A stretch of DNA of 64,000 bases from Ctena decussata (Eukaryota; Mollusca; Bivalvia; Lucinida; Lucinidae): the NCBI GenBank assembly GCA_963989385.1, contig OZ022507.1, positions 56,679,400 through 56,743,399 of the forward strand, written 5' to 3'. The translations under genes were made by a program, and so were the position numbers. The notes beneath the pieces are model-generated. The model had not been told where the DNA came from, ran no database searches, and saw only the letters and a list, made by a program, of their open reading frames with translations. This document shows, piece by piece, positions 36,491-47,674 of this stretch (position 1 is its first letter; each line of letters starts with the position of its first letter).

Positions 36491-37145
36491 GTCCACAATC
36501 ATAACATTGTCCTTGACAATGACAACGTGTCAAAGGCAGAGAAGGCAACACAAAATGCAAACAGTCAATGGACGTTTTATTAAAAAAGTTGACAAGGTGA
36601 TCTACCCGTTACCCAGAATTTGTCGGAGTCGGAATGTGAGTCGGACGGATCAGGATAAATGCAAACTAAAAACTATTAAGTATACTTTCATGAGTCATAG
36701 TTTATCCTTCACAACTCATAGTTGGTAATTGCACCATACAAAGTGGAAAGTACAAGAGTCTCCATAGTCATGCTTGTGGTAAAACGTCTGAACACAAATC
36801 ATTATGAAAACACGCATCAACAATAACGTTTGGTGATAAAGGTTGGGTTGATTTGCATATATTGAGTATAGTATGGAGAGCTTGTTTTTGTAAAATGACA
36901 CATTGCTCCTGAAAGTATCATTTCCTTCTCTGGTTCCCCATCGAGCGATTTAATATAAACAAAAGCGGGGTGACTGGGTCTTTTAAATTTGCTAATCACG
37001 ATCATTAACTATCACAACCTTGACGCGATACCTCCCGATAGACCATTTCACGAAAGAGCAATGAGGCCTGTAAAACGTTAGTTGAGACTTAAGAAACTTC
37101 TCTGCAAAGTACGTCACATACATATACATATATGTAATGCCAATT

Positions 37146-37420
37146 GCCTGGCCGCGTAGCGCAATCGGTAGGGCACCTGACTCAAAGTCAGAGGTCCTTG
37201 GTTCGAAACCCGGTCTGGCCACATACGTTAATTTCTCCTTCCGCTGATTCAAGAAGGGCAGTTCTCAGTTACTGGCGAAAGTATGTGCACTTAGTACTGG
37301 TTAACCGCTTAGGAGGTCTAAGCCTGCCCAGGAATAGTATGGTTAGGTTAACTGACCGTCCCGACATGATCATTGCTGTTTACCGTGGACGTTAAACAAC
37401 AAATCAATCAATCAATCAAT
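37146..37420 (+). repeat. tRNA-derived SINE, family A, copy 4, 12-bp TSD
   Basis: A box tagcgcaatcgg, B box ggttcgaaacc (37200-37210), body, gtggacgtt motif and (aatc)n tail. gtaatgccaatt flanks both ends (37134-37145, 37421-37432). The anticodon region reads ctcaaag, so three bases of the usual ctcataag are altered or lost. The least diverged copy; used here as the family reference. Confidence 0.95.
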
Positions 37421-38859
37421 GTAATGCCAATTATGAGCTATGAATTATAGGACCCAGTCGTGTTTCAAGTTCTGAATATTAAGTACATTTTCATATGTAA
37501 CAGATCGTTTTTCACTCTTAGGTGCCCAGATACTTTCCCAGTAGATGAACTCATGCATAATTTTATTGCGAGATACGTCTTGAATCGTTTCACTACTGTT
37601 TTACTCATGTAAATGATCGTGATTGGACAGCTTTCAACAACGAAATCCTCGAGTTTCTTTAAAAATGTTGAAAACCTATCTGAATAAGTTTACATGTAGT
37701 TGGCCTGTTTCCGAAAATAAAAACATTGTTATATGGTAATTATATAAGGTACAGGAGGAAGATCCCATTCACTGCCTCACACTTTTCAACCAGCATCCAG
37801 TAGATAAAGACATGTTGTCATCAGACGTAAATGTTGGCACCAAACTGTTAATGTGCATCTGCTTGTTTCTTCGACATTTAAACCACTACGAGAACTATAG
37901 ACTTTGAATTCGACAATGTTGATCTATTCACAGAGGCGAATGCATGAAAGCACGGATCAGTGTGAAAAGCGGTTCACATCTTGTGATAAAATGTGGTTTA
38001 CTGTGCATATTAAATCATATAATTGTCAATACTTCGGAAAAACTAAAAAAAAAACTGTCCTCAAATTACAGTTCCTTTTCTGGTTCCCTGTCTAGCAACG
38101 GACCCTCTGTCTGTACATTGTATTTTACCGCTTCATGGGTCCCTGTCTGTGCATTGTATTTTTACCGCTTCATCCAAGTTATGATAGAATGACCAAAATC
38201 TTTTTGAGCCCTTTTTTACGGGAAACTCAATGATGTTATATTTTCAAAAGCTTGCTAATCAGTTCATTTAAAATGACAAAGCTTCCAATTATACCAATGA
38301 TAAAGAAAGGGGACTTTTATCAAAGTGTGAACTGTAAAGTAGGGTGTGAAATATGAACAGGAACGTATGCAATATGTTTGTGAGTTAATGTGTCATATTG
38401 TATACTTCATATTTCACAGCTCATCATTTAGGCTTGATTCCAGATAGCTCAGATCTGACATCTTGTTTCATAAAGTGTGAGGTATAATATGGAAACACAT
38501 TAAAGGTTTCCAACAGACTTGTGATCGTAGTGGCAGTGAGTAGGTGTTAAAGAGCTCGTCTCTCTATATTCGTTGTCATAAATTTTTAAGCACAAGCTGT
38601 AAACTGTAAAAAATGCAAACTGAATTATCAAATAACTACGCGCCTGTAATATACGAGACTTCAAATAACGCTTTACTACATGTACTTCACATCTTATACT
38701 TCATTTTACATTTTATATTGCAAGCTGCGATATATGACGCTTCAATAGTGAAGTGTGACGTGTACGTTATGAACTGTTAAAATTGACCATAAATGTTCAA
38801 GTTTCCATACTCTAATAATTGACCACAAATTTGCGTTAAGGGCTTCAGTACGCAGTTTT

Positions 38860-39070
38860 TCTACTTTGCGGAACAGACAGCGTCATGACGTCATAACGTC
38901 GCCTACGTCCAAACAGACGGTTTATTTTGACGTCCTTTAACTCATGTAACGTGGCGTGAATCGATGTAGTTGTTGAAGTATAAACTACATTACCAGTACG
39001 TTCTAATGTTTTATCATAGGACTTTCCAATAAATGCACTGAGAATGTAAATACCAGTCACCCCGATCTTC
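38860..39070. repeat. Dispersed repeat with TGACGTCA-like sites (copy 2)
   Basis: gcgtcatgacgtcataacgt, then a gacgtcc / ttgacgtcc pair and a aactacatta segment with gagaatgtaaat, parallel 4490-4690. Confidence 0.6.
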
Positions 39071-39109
39071 ATGGTATTCTTTCTGCCGTACTTCATTACG
39101 AATAGTGTT

Positions 39110-39480
39110 CACCGATAGTTTTCAGTACAGTCGGATAGTCGATAGTTTGATTTTATTTAAACTAGTCTAGTACAACTAAGGCGACTAAGACTAAAGACTA
39201 AACGCTATGCCAAAAACTAACGATGGCGGATTGTCTGACAAGTTTGCGAAAACGAAATTCCCGACTTCAGAAACCTTCGGTGGCATATATAAGGTCTCTA
39301 AGTTCGTGAACAAAGCTTTCCAGTTTCTTTCTTGAATAGTAATCAAATAATAAATCATAATCCCTTCTTTTCAAATAAAGCAAAAAAGGAAAACAAGCTA
39401 GATCCGCCACGCTTTGATATTTATTTAACCGTGTCCAATCACGTGTATTTCACCGTTGCGCATAGTTGTACATCTTTACT
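39110..39480. repeat. Dispersed repeat with GGCGGATT inverted ends, copy 2
   Basis: An actagtctag leader, then ggcgga at 39225 and tccgcc at 39402 in inverse, and a ccaatcacgtg segment. It matches 34265-34560. It ends about 50 bp before the candidate start codon at 39529. Confidence 0.55.
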
Positions 39481-39528
39481 AAAATGAGTTGTTGTTATTC
39501 ATTTGTGTGATTGACATTTGGGTTGAAA

Positions 39529-39636
39529 ATGGCTGAACAAGCCAGTGGAACAAGCATGAGTAGGATGAAAATTCGAGTGGAAAAGTCCTCCGAGGGCGAG
39601 AAAGCCTTGGAGTGTTTTCTACCTCTAGTGGGTTGA
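39529..39636 (+). CDS. Candidate first coding exon (35 codons), unproven
   Basis: An ATG opens a 35-residue frame (MAEQASGTSMSRMKIRVEKS, then an acidic SEGEKALECF stretch) whose codons and composition look more protein-like than the surrounding DNA. A gtgggt at 39630-39635 could serve as a splice donor, before the in-frame stop at 39634-39636. No downstream exon was recognised, and the following 200 bp look repeat-derived. No family recognised. It may well be chance. Confidence 0.25.
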   Translation: MAEQASGTSMSRMKIRVEKSSEGEKALECFLPLVG

Positions 39637-39639
39637 CTG

Positions 39640-39900
39640 GGCGGTCGGGTCGGGCGATGTTGATGGGTAGCTTTCAGTACTGGTGCGTCCTATCTGGATT
39701 ATTTTGGGGCAAGGACCGGCAGTGCTTGCTATCTTGCAGTTGATACGGGAAGGGTTGTTTGGACGTTTTTTTCTCATCTGTCCTTTCTCCTTTCTCGACT
39801 ACTCTCTGGGAGACGGCTCGATATAGACTGAAATACTATCTCAAAGGGCCGTGAAAACCTAAACGACCAAACAACTAATTACCTCCCGCTGTCATTGTCG
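39640..39900 (+). repeat. SINE-like tail repeat, copy 1
   Basis: tcctttct, gagacggctcga and aaatact-tctc segments, then aaac-accaaacaac, recur at 42790-42900. The tRNA-type head is not visible. Confidence 0.4.
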
Positions 39901-40788
39901 TAAACAAAGAAATATTTTTTTTAAAAAATCCTACAACTACATATAGTACCCTGGTGCAATGGTATGAGAGTCGGACCTGTATATGGGCTCCGGCTGAAAG
40001 CAAATATTTTTAAACATCTTAACGCGTTACAGCTCTTTATTTTCCTTCTCTCTCCTGCCCCCCCCCCCCCCCCCCCAAAAATTGGTTTCATTAGTTTTCA
40101 TCACCTCCAGAGCCTTCAATTTTTCTCATTGTTTTGCAAAATTTCGTAGCATGCGGGGCAAATCGGATATTTTGCCAATTCTAGTAAGCTCCTAACAGTG
40201 TAGAGCCTATATAAATATACTGCGATAGTGACCTAGCATACACATTTTTCCCCAATGCCTCCAACAACGGGTCCTTCCCAGCGGCTCCGCGGAACGAATC
40301 CATAATAGAACCGTCTGGGTGCCCGAGTCCGTCTGTCATCTGTGTCAAATTCAAAGATAGTGTGCACGTTGTTTCTGGGATCGGTATCCAACCTAGCCGC
40401 CCCAAAACGTGCCTGAGTACGATCGATTGATTGGGACCTCGGTTTAAATTATTATCTGGAATAGAAGAAGAGCGAAACGTCGAAATTTATGACAAGAACG
40501 CTCATACGAACGGCTAAGCAATGCTTTGTGTAAAGCGCTCAATAGACTTACAAGACCAGCACCACTATCCGAGGTATAGGTCCAAATGCAACATAATTGC
40601 ATGTAAAACACTTCGAAGAAAGCTTCAGAATAGAATAGAATGACGACATTAGGAGAATAAGTTGCAGAGTTCTAGATGCGAGTGGGCAATGGGTGACAAT
40701 TTTTGTCAGATCTGCTAATAAACCCCTCATCCGAACCGCCTCAACGAGGCTGGATGAGGGACCACAAGCCTGTCAGTTCATCTGCCGT

Positions 40789-40883
40789 CACACTGTGTCT
40801 GGGCAGGCTTAGACATACTAAGCGGTTAACCTGGTTACCAATACTGAGTGCACATACTTCCGCCAGTAACAGACAACTACCCT
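40789..40883 (-). repeat. SINE family A body fragment
   Basis: The minus strand carries the gtctaagcctgcccag and ggttaaccgcttag segments of family A without head or tail. It directly abuts the head of the SINE at 40884 in the opposite orientation. Confidence 0.7.
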
Positions 40884-41272
40884 TGCCGGCAGCCCGCTAG
40901 CGCAGTCGGCAGCGCGTCAGACTGCAGGTCAAGGGGTCCTGAGATCGATTCCCAGACAGGCCACATAACGCTCGTGGAGACTGATCATTAAATATTTTCT
41001 ACGGTCATTCATTCCCTTCTGCTGATTCAAGAAGGGCAGTTGTCATTTACTGGCGAAAGTATGTGAACTAAGTACTGGTTAAACGTTTAGGAGATCTAAT
41101 TAAAATCTTAAAGAGCTTCTTCGAGAGCAGAGAACACATTCGAAAGAAGGAACATGGGCCATACCATGGAACAGTGTCATGGAATAGTTTGAGTAGGTTA
41201 ACTGACCGCCTAGACATGACCTTAGCTGTTTACTTGGCCGTAAATGCTCAACAAAACAAACAAACTCACAAC
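40884..41272 (+). repeat. tRNA-derived SINE with Cys-like head, ~70-bp insertion
   Basis: The head (cgctagcgcagtcggcagcg, then a loop ctgcagg with GCA at the anticodon position, then gatcgattccc) differs from family A. A ttttctacg-tcattc segment precedes the shared gctgattcaagaagggcag and the gtactggtt body. Between about 41098 and 41170 is a copy of the 13700-13765 repeat. The shared tail (aactgaccg, gacatgacc, tgtttac-gg) resumes to 41272 and ends (caaa)n-like. Confidence 0.75.
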
Positions 41273-41428
41273 TGCCCTTAAGTCAGCGGAAGGGAGAGAA
41301 TGAGCGTAGAAAATATTTCATGACCAATTTTCACGACTGTTCAGGGGCCGGGCTTGGAATCGAACTCGCGACCGCTTGATCTGCAGACCGACGTGCTGCC
41401 GACTGCGCTAGACGGCTCGGTAGGACAC
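41273..41428 (-). repeat. Second Cys-like-headed SINE, truncated, tail to tail with the previous one
   Basis: The minus strand has a tagcgcagtcggcagcac head, ctgcaga loop with GCA, gagttcgattcc B box and gaaaatattttctacg. It ends after cttccgctga-ttaagggcag, so the 3' half is missing. Together with 40884-41100 it forms an imperfect inverted repeat. Confidence 0.75.
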
Positions 41429-41487
41429 ATGTCAAATTCTGAGGGTACCAAACTCTCTGCATAGGGTAAAGGTGATTTCTAGAATCT

Positions 41488-42265
41488 TCACATGTAACGC
41501 CTTTCGTGCCTGAACTGGTCCTCCATGTGTGAACGAGACCTTGGCATGTAAATGGGCGGTTCATCAATGAAAACAACGAAAACAACAAAAAATAAAACAG
41601 GTAATGTGAATTGAATCTCCTCCAGTGACCGGGTCCTCCATGGTCGGAAAGGATCCACCACGAGTGAACGAAACCGTTATAGGTGAACCAAACAAGAAGA
41701 TGTAAACTTGATCTGCACGTGTGAACATGTATTCTACGTCTGACAGGGCCTCCATGTATCAGCATTTCTGCTTGTTAGAATGGCTTCTCCGGGTGTGGAC
41801 GAGATACCCACATATAAACGGGACGGGGCGTGTGAACGAGATAGGTACATATGTACGTATTAACGGGACACCCACCAGTGAAAAGGTGCTGCACGCTAGA
41901 TGGCTTTGCGCCTGTGAAGTGTAAACGGGACCTCCACGTGTTAACGGGATCCGCATGTGAGAAAGGAACCTTCATTTGTGAACGGGTCGTCCATATGTGA
42001 GCAGGAACTGCATTTGCGAACAGGACCGCCACCTGTAAATGGATCTTCCACAAGTGAACGGACCTCCACATGTGTATTGGACCGCTACATGTGAACGGGG
42101 GCCTGCACAAGTGAACGACATCTGCAAGGCTGTACCTGCGAAAGGGATCTACATATGCGAACGGGATGTCCATATAGGAACGGGGCTTGCATTTTTCAAC
42201 GGGTCTTCTACGTGTTAATGGGACTGTCCATGTGTGAACGAAACGTGAATGTATGAACAGGACCT
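41488..42265 (-). repeat. Degenerate ~21-bp minisatellite
   Basis: Units of about 19-22 bp on the plus strand have the form gtgaacggga(c/t)c(t/g)ccacat. Because the unit is close to seven codons, the minus strand stays open for 168 codons (41775-42281) and a 144-codon frame overlaps it. Repeated V-H-x-(R/W)-x-P motifs in those frames are the unit translated. I regard this as a satellite, not a protein gene. A stretch of about 50 bp near 41570-41620 interrupts it. Confidence 0.8.
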
Positions 42266-42308
42266 CATTCCGATGTAACATTTAGGCTCAGATGCGCAAT
42301 ACGTGAAT

Positions 42309-42520
42309 ATTATACAAGTTTCTATCACAAATATGTTTGGACTGTATTGACAAGTTTCAAGGATACATAGCGAGTTGCGACTCTAGACTGACGCTAGATG
42401 AATCCCCCTCCCAAGGAAAAAATGCTATACAAGATTCTATCACAAATATGTTTGGACTGTATTGACAGGTTTCAAGGAAACAAAGCGAGTTGCGACTCTA
42501 GACTAACCCTAGATAAATAA
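42309..42520 (+). repeat. Tandem duplication of a ~92-bp segment
   Basis: ctatcacaaatatgtttgga and gcgagttgcgactctagact occur at about 42311-42402 and again at 42427-42519, 116 bp apart with few differences, so a recent duplication. Confidence 0.85.
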
Positions 42521-42789
42521 AATAAAATTCACGTGTCTTGTCTAAGTAATGCTTTTAAATGAAGGGACCATTTGCCTTTTAAAATTGTCCAGGGGTAGCA
42601 AGTTTTTCATTTTAAAATGGTTCCTAACTGGCTAAGTAATGACTTTCATCAGACTGACACTGTTTGGTGTGATGGACTTTCGAATAGAGACAAACTACAT
42701 CTTCAAGACTAAAATGCTTGCAACAGATCGGCGCGGAGAGTTGGGGAGGGCGGAGGGGTTGGGTGTCCTGTGGGATTATAATTTTCTCT

Positions 42790-42900
42790 GCCTCGTCTTT
42801 GTCTCAACCCTATCTTTCCTTTCTACTATCGCGTTGTGAGACGGCTCGACGTAACTCAAATATTATTACTCAGTAAAACAAACAACAAACCATCAAACCA
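42790..42900 (+). repeat. SINE-like tail repeat, copy 2
   Basis: See 39640. The gagacggctcga motif and (aaca)n end match. Confidence 0.4.
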
Positions 42901-43663
42901 AATGCCGATTCAAGTATTGGCATCAAGCCAGTTATATTTTAGGTTTTCATTATTTACTGTCACTCAACGTTCAGGACCGCCGTGCAGTGCAAAGTTAATG
43001 TTGACGTCGGCTTAACGAAAGCACTCGTACATCGCATAATCTATCTATCACATTTTGAAGTCATACAGGCAACAGCTCTAGCAAAAGAGAGAGCAGTTAT
43101 CGGCCATGTCATGACGTTACACTTGAACGTTTTGAAGTTGGAGTGATAGAAGTTATGTTTAACAAATAAGAGTCAATGTTTTACCCTAAGGTGAATGGGT
43201 ATACTTTCAAATGAAACAACTCTGCCATTTTCAATTTTTGTCTCCCTTTTCAACGAGAGTCAAGTGTTAAACAGAATAACTTGCCCCCCCCACCCCCTCT
43301 CGCCCCCCCCCCCCCCACGTGCAGAAAAGTTCTTTCCTTTAAGCGCAGACCCCATTTTAATGGAATTTATCTTCCAGGAAAGCAAATAGGAAGTCACTAA
43401 CATTGTTGTTGTTCCCCTTTCCAAAAATGGCAGAAAAACACCAACGTGTACTCTTTTACCTACATATTTTTTTCAGGTGACCTTTAGCCTTTCTTACTTA
43501 TTGTTGAGGTTTGGAAAAATGTTGAGTACAAGTTCTAAACATAATTCACACTGAGGTTCAAACTTTCCACGCGTCTCGTATTGTTACAAAAAGTCCAGGC
43601 TTCCACTCGTCTCTGTAGGCCTCGTTTTAATTTAGCCATATACCTAAATCTTGGGCCACTGCT

Positions 43664-43848
43664 CACATCGGGTAGGCGGCAATCGAAAACGCTCTTAACA
43701 ATCGATTAACGCGGGTCAAAAACCGTTAGAAACAGCGTTTTCGATTGCAAATTGGGGACAATTTGCAATCGAAAACGCTGTTTCTAATGGTTTATGACCC
43801 GCGCTTGTCGACTGCATGAGCGTTTTCGATTGCCTCCTACCCGGTGTG
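43664..43848. mobile_element. Near-perfect palindromic CAC/GTG MITE, 5-bp TSD (CTGCT)
   Basis: Left terminus CACATCGGGTAGGCGGCAAT; from the right CACACCGGGTAGGAGGCAAT. The arms (about 90 bp) both carry cgaaaacgct twice and an acgcgggtca-type segment, and meet at caaattggggacaatttg. CTGCT at 43659-43663 and 43849-43853 is a perfect direct repeat. No coding. The best preserved of the CAC-type elements. Confidence 0.88.
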
Positions 43849-44399
43849 CTGCTGGTGTAATATTAAAATTTGAACCTGTTGAAAAAATGACCCAACTGGC
43901 CACTTTTCAATGTTGAATATCGACCCATAGAGCATTTTTCAGTGTTGAAAATTGACCTGGGTCAAGTTTCAACATTGAGAATTGACGCGTGGGGTCATGT
44001 TTTCACGGGGTCAAAATTTAATGTTATCCGGCTCAAGAACCTCGGGGCGAATACCCCATCATTTAAAGTTTACATTGTAGTATACAAATCAGTTTTCCCG
44101 ATTCAATATCATTTATATTTGATGTGACGCAAAGGATGTAAATTTTTATCAGGTTTGGCAACGTCGAAATCTACAGTCACATTGGACGCTTCAATGGATA
44201 TATATATATAGCCGTTCACTATTCTAAACAGTGAGTTTAGTCTTTAGTCAATAGCCGATAGCAGCATTAGTTGTACTAGTCCAGTACCAACAATCATCAG
44301 AAAAGATACGCTTTTAATATAAGGCAACATTTACAACACTTTCAAAAACAGAAACAAAATCTTAGAAGCAGTAGCAGTAAAAAATTCATTCATTTTCTA

Positions 44400-44740
44400 A
44401 AGGTGTATTATAAAGTGGGTTGAAAATCAAGGTTTATCATTTTCTCTCAATAATTCATTACGTCAAAAGGGCCAAAACCAAATTCCAGAAAAGTGTTAGT
44501 TTGTGCTAACCATAAACCCATAATCAATGCTTGAGAGCATATTCTGGGTCTTTATTATTGGTGTCAGTTTTTAAGTTCTGACTATAAAAAAATCTTCTTA
44601 AACTTTCCTACTGAAATTATCTAAAGTTTTCTATTACTAAGACTGACTCGTCATAGCGAACTTACTCTTTAGTGGAGTTTTGGTGGCGATTCTTTTTTAT
44701 ATCTTTGGTTTGATGCATCCTTTGTCATGGATATGAACCA
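44400..44740 (+). repeat. Dispersed repeat E, copy 1
   Basis: attccagaaa-gtgttagttt, tgcttgagagc-ttctggg, and a actgactcg-atagcga segment recur in the same order at 60490-60820. Function unknown. Confidence 0.55.
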
Positions 44741-44899
44741 AAACAATTCATAGCGAGGGTTGTAATCACGAAACATTGTTTTAAGCACTTCCCCCGCTCC
44801 CCTGCCCCAACCCCCCTCCCCCCACACACTCAACCGACAAGCCCCAGCAATTTATTTTTTTTTTAATCCGTATTTGATCTTTTAGTACATAATTGTCAT

Positions 44900-45495
44900 T
44901 ATATCTGACTAAAAGTAAAAAAGTATGCAAAGACCAGTATCTGAAACAATCAAAATCCAAATCCAGCCCTCAAACCATAGTTGGAAACAACTAAGATTAC
45001 AAAGAATCAAGATACAGAGAACATATGGCCAACCGAGTGAGCAGCTTGTTCCCAAAAGGTGGCCACTCAGCAACCCAAACCGAACCAAAAATAATAAGAA
45101 CATACATAAGGTAAAACATCACAGAAACTCTGACACCAAAAACAGGCAACAGAGAACCACAACAGAACTACCGCCTTGGAACGGTCAGTAATGAATTACT
45201 GGGGGCTTAAATCGATTTTACAGGCCCAACCTCACCCTCAGTTCTGAAGTGGTACAAAACATTTAGTTGGTTGTTCGGTTCGCATGATAACCCTCTAACT
45301 CGTCAATGAATCATCACGGTAAACACATAAATCAAATTTCAACACCATGAAAAAGCAAAGACAAGGACTCAACAGATACAACGGGCCGTCTGACAGGTGG
45401 AGATCCCTGTCCTGCCAAACGACCCCACTGGAAATCTGAAGCAAAAGAAGGTCACCAGTTGAGCCCCGGTGGACCAAGCAACAGACAAAATCCTA
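44900..45495 (-). mobile_element. PLE 3' tail without RT
   Basis: Collinear with 19650-20250: gagcagcttgttcccaaaag, ccgccttggaacggtcag, gggggcttaaa, and gagccccgg-accaagcaaca. The RT part is absent, so this is an isolated or deleted copy. Confidence 0.7.
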
Positions 45496-45632
45496 AACCT
45501 AAATCCTAAATATGCCTGTGTCATTATTACCAAACACTATTAGGGGTCAGCAAAAAAATCATCTTTATACAGAAAACAAGAATGGTTTCTTTTGCCTTAT
45601 CAATACGTCGGTGTCCTATTATGCTTATGGAT

Positions 45633-45764
45633 TTTGTTACAGAATTCGTTGTGATGGGCGATGAGCCGCCAGGCAAACAATTTTATGAGGGAATATGTCT
45701 TATCCCTGATAGAAATACTTTCAGTATTGCTTGCAACGATATTGCTTTAGACACAATTAGGGTT
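45633..45764 (+). CDS. Possible internal exon, unproven
   Basis: An attttgttacag acceptor-like end is followed by an open segment translating to FVVMGDEPPGKQFYEG and then ICLIPDRNTFSIACNDI, before agg|gttgag. No family recognised. Neighbouring DNA is not obviously repetitive. Low confidence. Confidence 0.2.
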
Positions 45765-45799
45765 GAGCAAAAACAAAAAAAATATAATTAAAACAATAC

Positions 45800-46460
45800 A
45801 ATATTTTTTTATATAATAGATTGTATACATGTACATTGTAAAGACTAAAGTAACATTTTGGCGTTTAGACAAGGTGGATGAAGCAATATTTTACAAAGCA
45901 ATAATTATTCGAACCATACAATATATGCACACAAAACTTCAAGGGTATTAGATTCGTCTGTTCCCACGAAAAGTATTCATGTGTCCTCTGGACTTGAGGT
46001 AAATCAATTATCATTCACAAGGAAGTTTAAGTTAAAAGTTGTCAATGTCATGCATTATTTGCGAATAGACTATGCCCTCGTAATTACTTACTCATAAAAA
46101 TGTTTTAAGTTTTATTTGAGATTTTTTTCGGAGGCGCAAAGAGAAAAGAATGATACAACTCAAAAGAAGCTTTGCTTTATACTGCTGGTTTTCGCCTGAA
46201 TAAAGATTATAAGCATAGCATAAACGTACTGTTTACCTTTCAATTTAAAAGCCTTATGTTTCGCCATCATTAGCTAGCTATGAAAAGTTCGCCAGTCTTG
46301 TTTATTAAAGGTGTTTAAAGACCAAAAGTAAATGAGAAGGAAATGATCGGATACTGGTACAATCAATTTCAACATCCTGCCCCAAACACTATCTGTGAGA
46401 GGCAAACAATAAAGAGACATATACAATTTATACAGCAAAACAAGACAACCGAAAAGACAA
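45800..46460. other. Unassigned
   Basis: No structure detected. Confidence 0.45.
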
Positions 46461-46466
46461 GAGATC

Positions 46467-46705
46467 GGGGGTCGTATTTATAAAACGACTAAATTAAAAG
46501 TGGTTGCTGTGCTGTTGCTAAGGCTGAATGTCTTTGAAGGAGATTCCCTACAACTATGAAATTTGCACTGGAGGAACAGTCTGAAAAAGACTGTTCCTCC
46601 AGAGCAAATTTCATAGTTGTAGGGAATCTCCTTCATAGAAATTTAGCCTTAGCAACAGCATAGCAACCACTTATTATTAATAAGTCGTTTTATAAATACG
46701 GCCCC
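46467..46705. mobile_element. Palindromic MITE with GGGG(G/C)(T/C)CGTATTTATAA ends
   Basis: The arms, more than 110 bp each, share cgtatttataaaacgact, gttgctaaggct, ggagattccctacaactatg and ctggaggaacagtc, and meet at a tgaaaa loop. The arms are almost identical, so the insertion looks young. No TSD could be identified with confidence. Confidence 0.8.
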
Positions 46706-47029
46706 AGCTTTTCCAAAGCAGATGGCCGCGAGACTATCCATAATTATTTACAGAAAGCCAAAGACTAAAAGAAATATGAATTAGTATCATGATTTTCCTT
46801 GGAGTATCCTTTTCCCATTAAAAGACTTTATCTAGCCGGAGAGGGTACAGGCCATCATCAGCTTTTGTCAGATATTTGCAGAGTCGCTATCGTAAAAGTT
46901 ATAGAAACACTAAAACTAAGTAAAAAACATTTTTTGTTGCATAGTCAACAGAAATACGTTGATATTGTATTATATCTATTTGGAAAACAATATGGTGGTT
47001 CAATATTTCTTTTGAGTAATATATATATA

Positions 47030-47670
47030 TACTGAACTTCAAAAGAAACGCCTACAAGTTTAGGTTCAGTTTACTTCTGTCTGCTTATTTATGGTTTTAA
47101 ATCACATATAGCAGAAAATAGTACTGACATCTGCCAACAATATTAACTTAGCTTCTTGCAAAATTAAACCCCGATTTAAGAGTTATCTCAATTTATCGTC
47201 AAACATTCCAAGGTGTTGTAAGAGTTGTCTTTCCTTTGGCAGTATAACAAATTGTTTCCGAAACACGACTCTAATGTGTGGTTATGAAGAAAAACGTCGG
47301 TTTTATTACCATGGTATTCTCCTTAGGAAAACGACAGCAGTTTAAAGTTGAACACATGTCAAATTATCTCCCTTGCAATTAAACAAATAGCAAATTGGGA
47401 AGTCCAATTGCATCAAAAGTAATGCAGTGCTACGAAAAATTTCTTTGCAATTTTTTTTATTTCACTCTTGCTAATTCACTTAAACTCTTCGTATAAATGG
47501 TTTCTATTCTTTTCAAGAAATACAGGGTGTTAAAAGGTCTGTGGGAAATCCAATGGTAAGCCAGTGTTACTGTTTCTACTGCCTATTTTCACCTGATTGT
47601 TCTGTAAAGGACAAGGCTTGATTGATTTGATTTTTTCGCTGTTTCTTACCCTTACTGAGGACATTATGTC
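47030..47670 (+). mobile_element. TA-type TIR element, second copy, right end lost
   Basis: tactgaacttcaaaagaaac starts at 47030. The interior parallels 27540-27850, including ctgccaacaatat and ggaaatcc-tggtaagc. The match fades near 47670, where a partial CAC-type element begins. Confidence 0.7.
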
Positions 47671-47674
47671 TGAA

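Noticed and set aside
40181..40405. 74-codon minus-strand frame with reasonable composition
   Set aside because: Composition is suggestive, but there is no motif, no splice context and no second copy to test; not enough to call a gene.
41775..42281. 168-codon minus-strand frame as a protein gene
   Set aside because: It is an in-frame translation of a ~21-bp minisatellite; the repeated V-H-W/R motifs follow the unit, and another frame is open over the same block.
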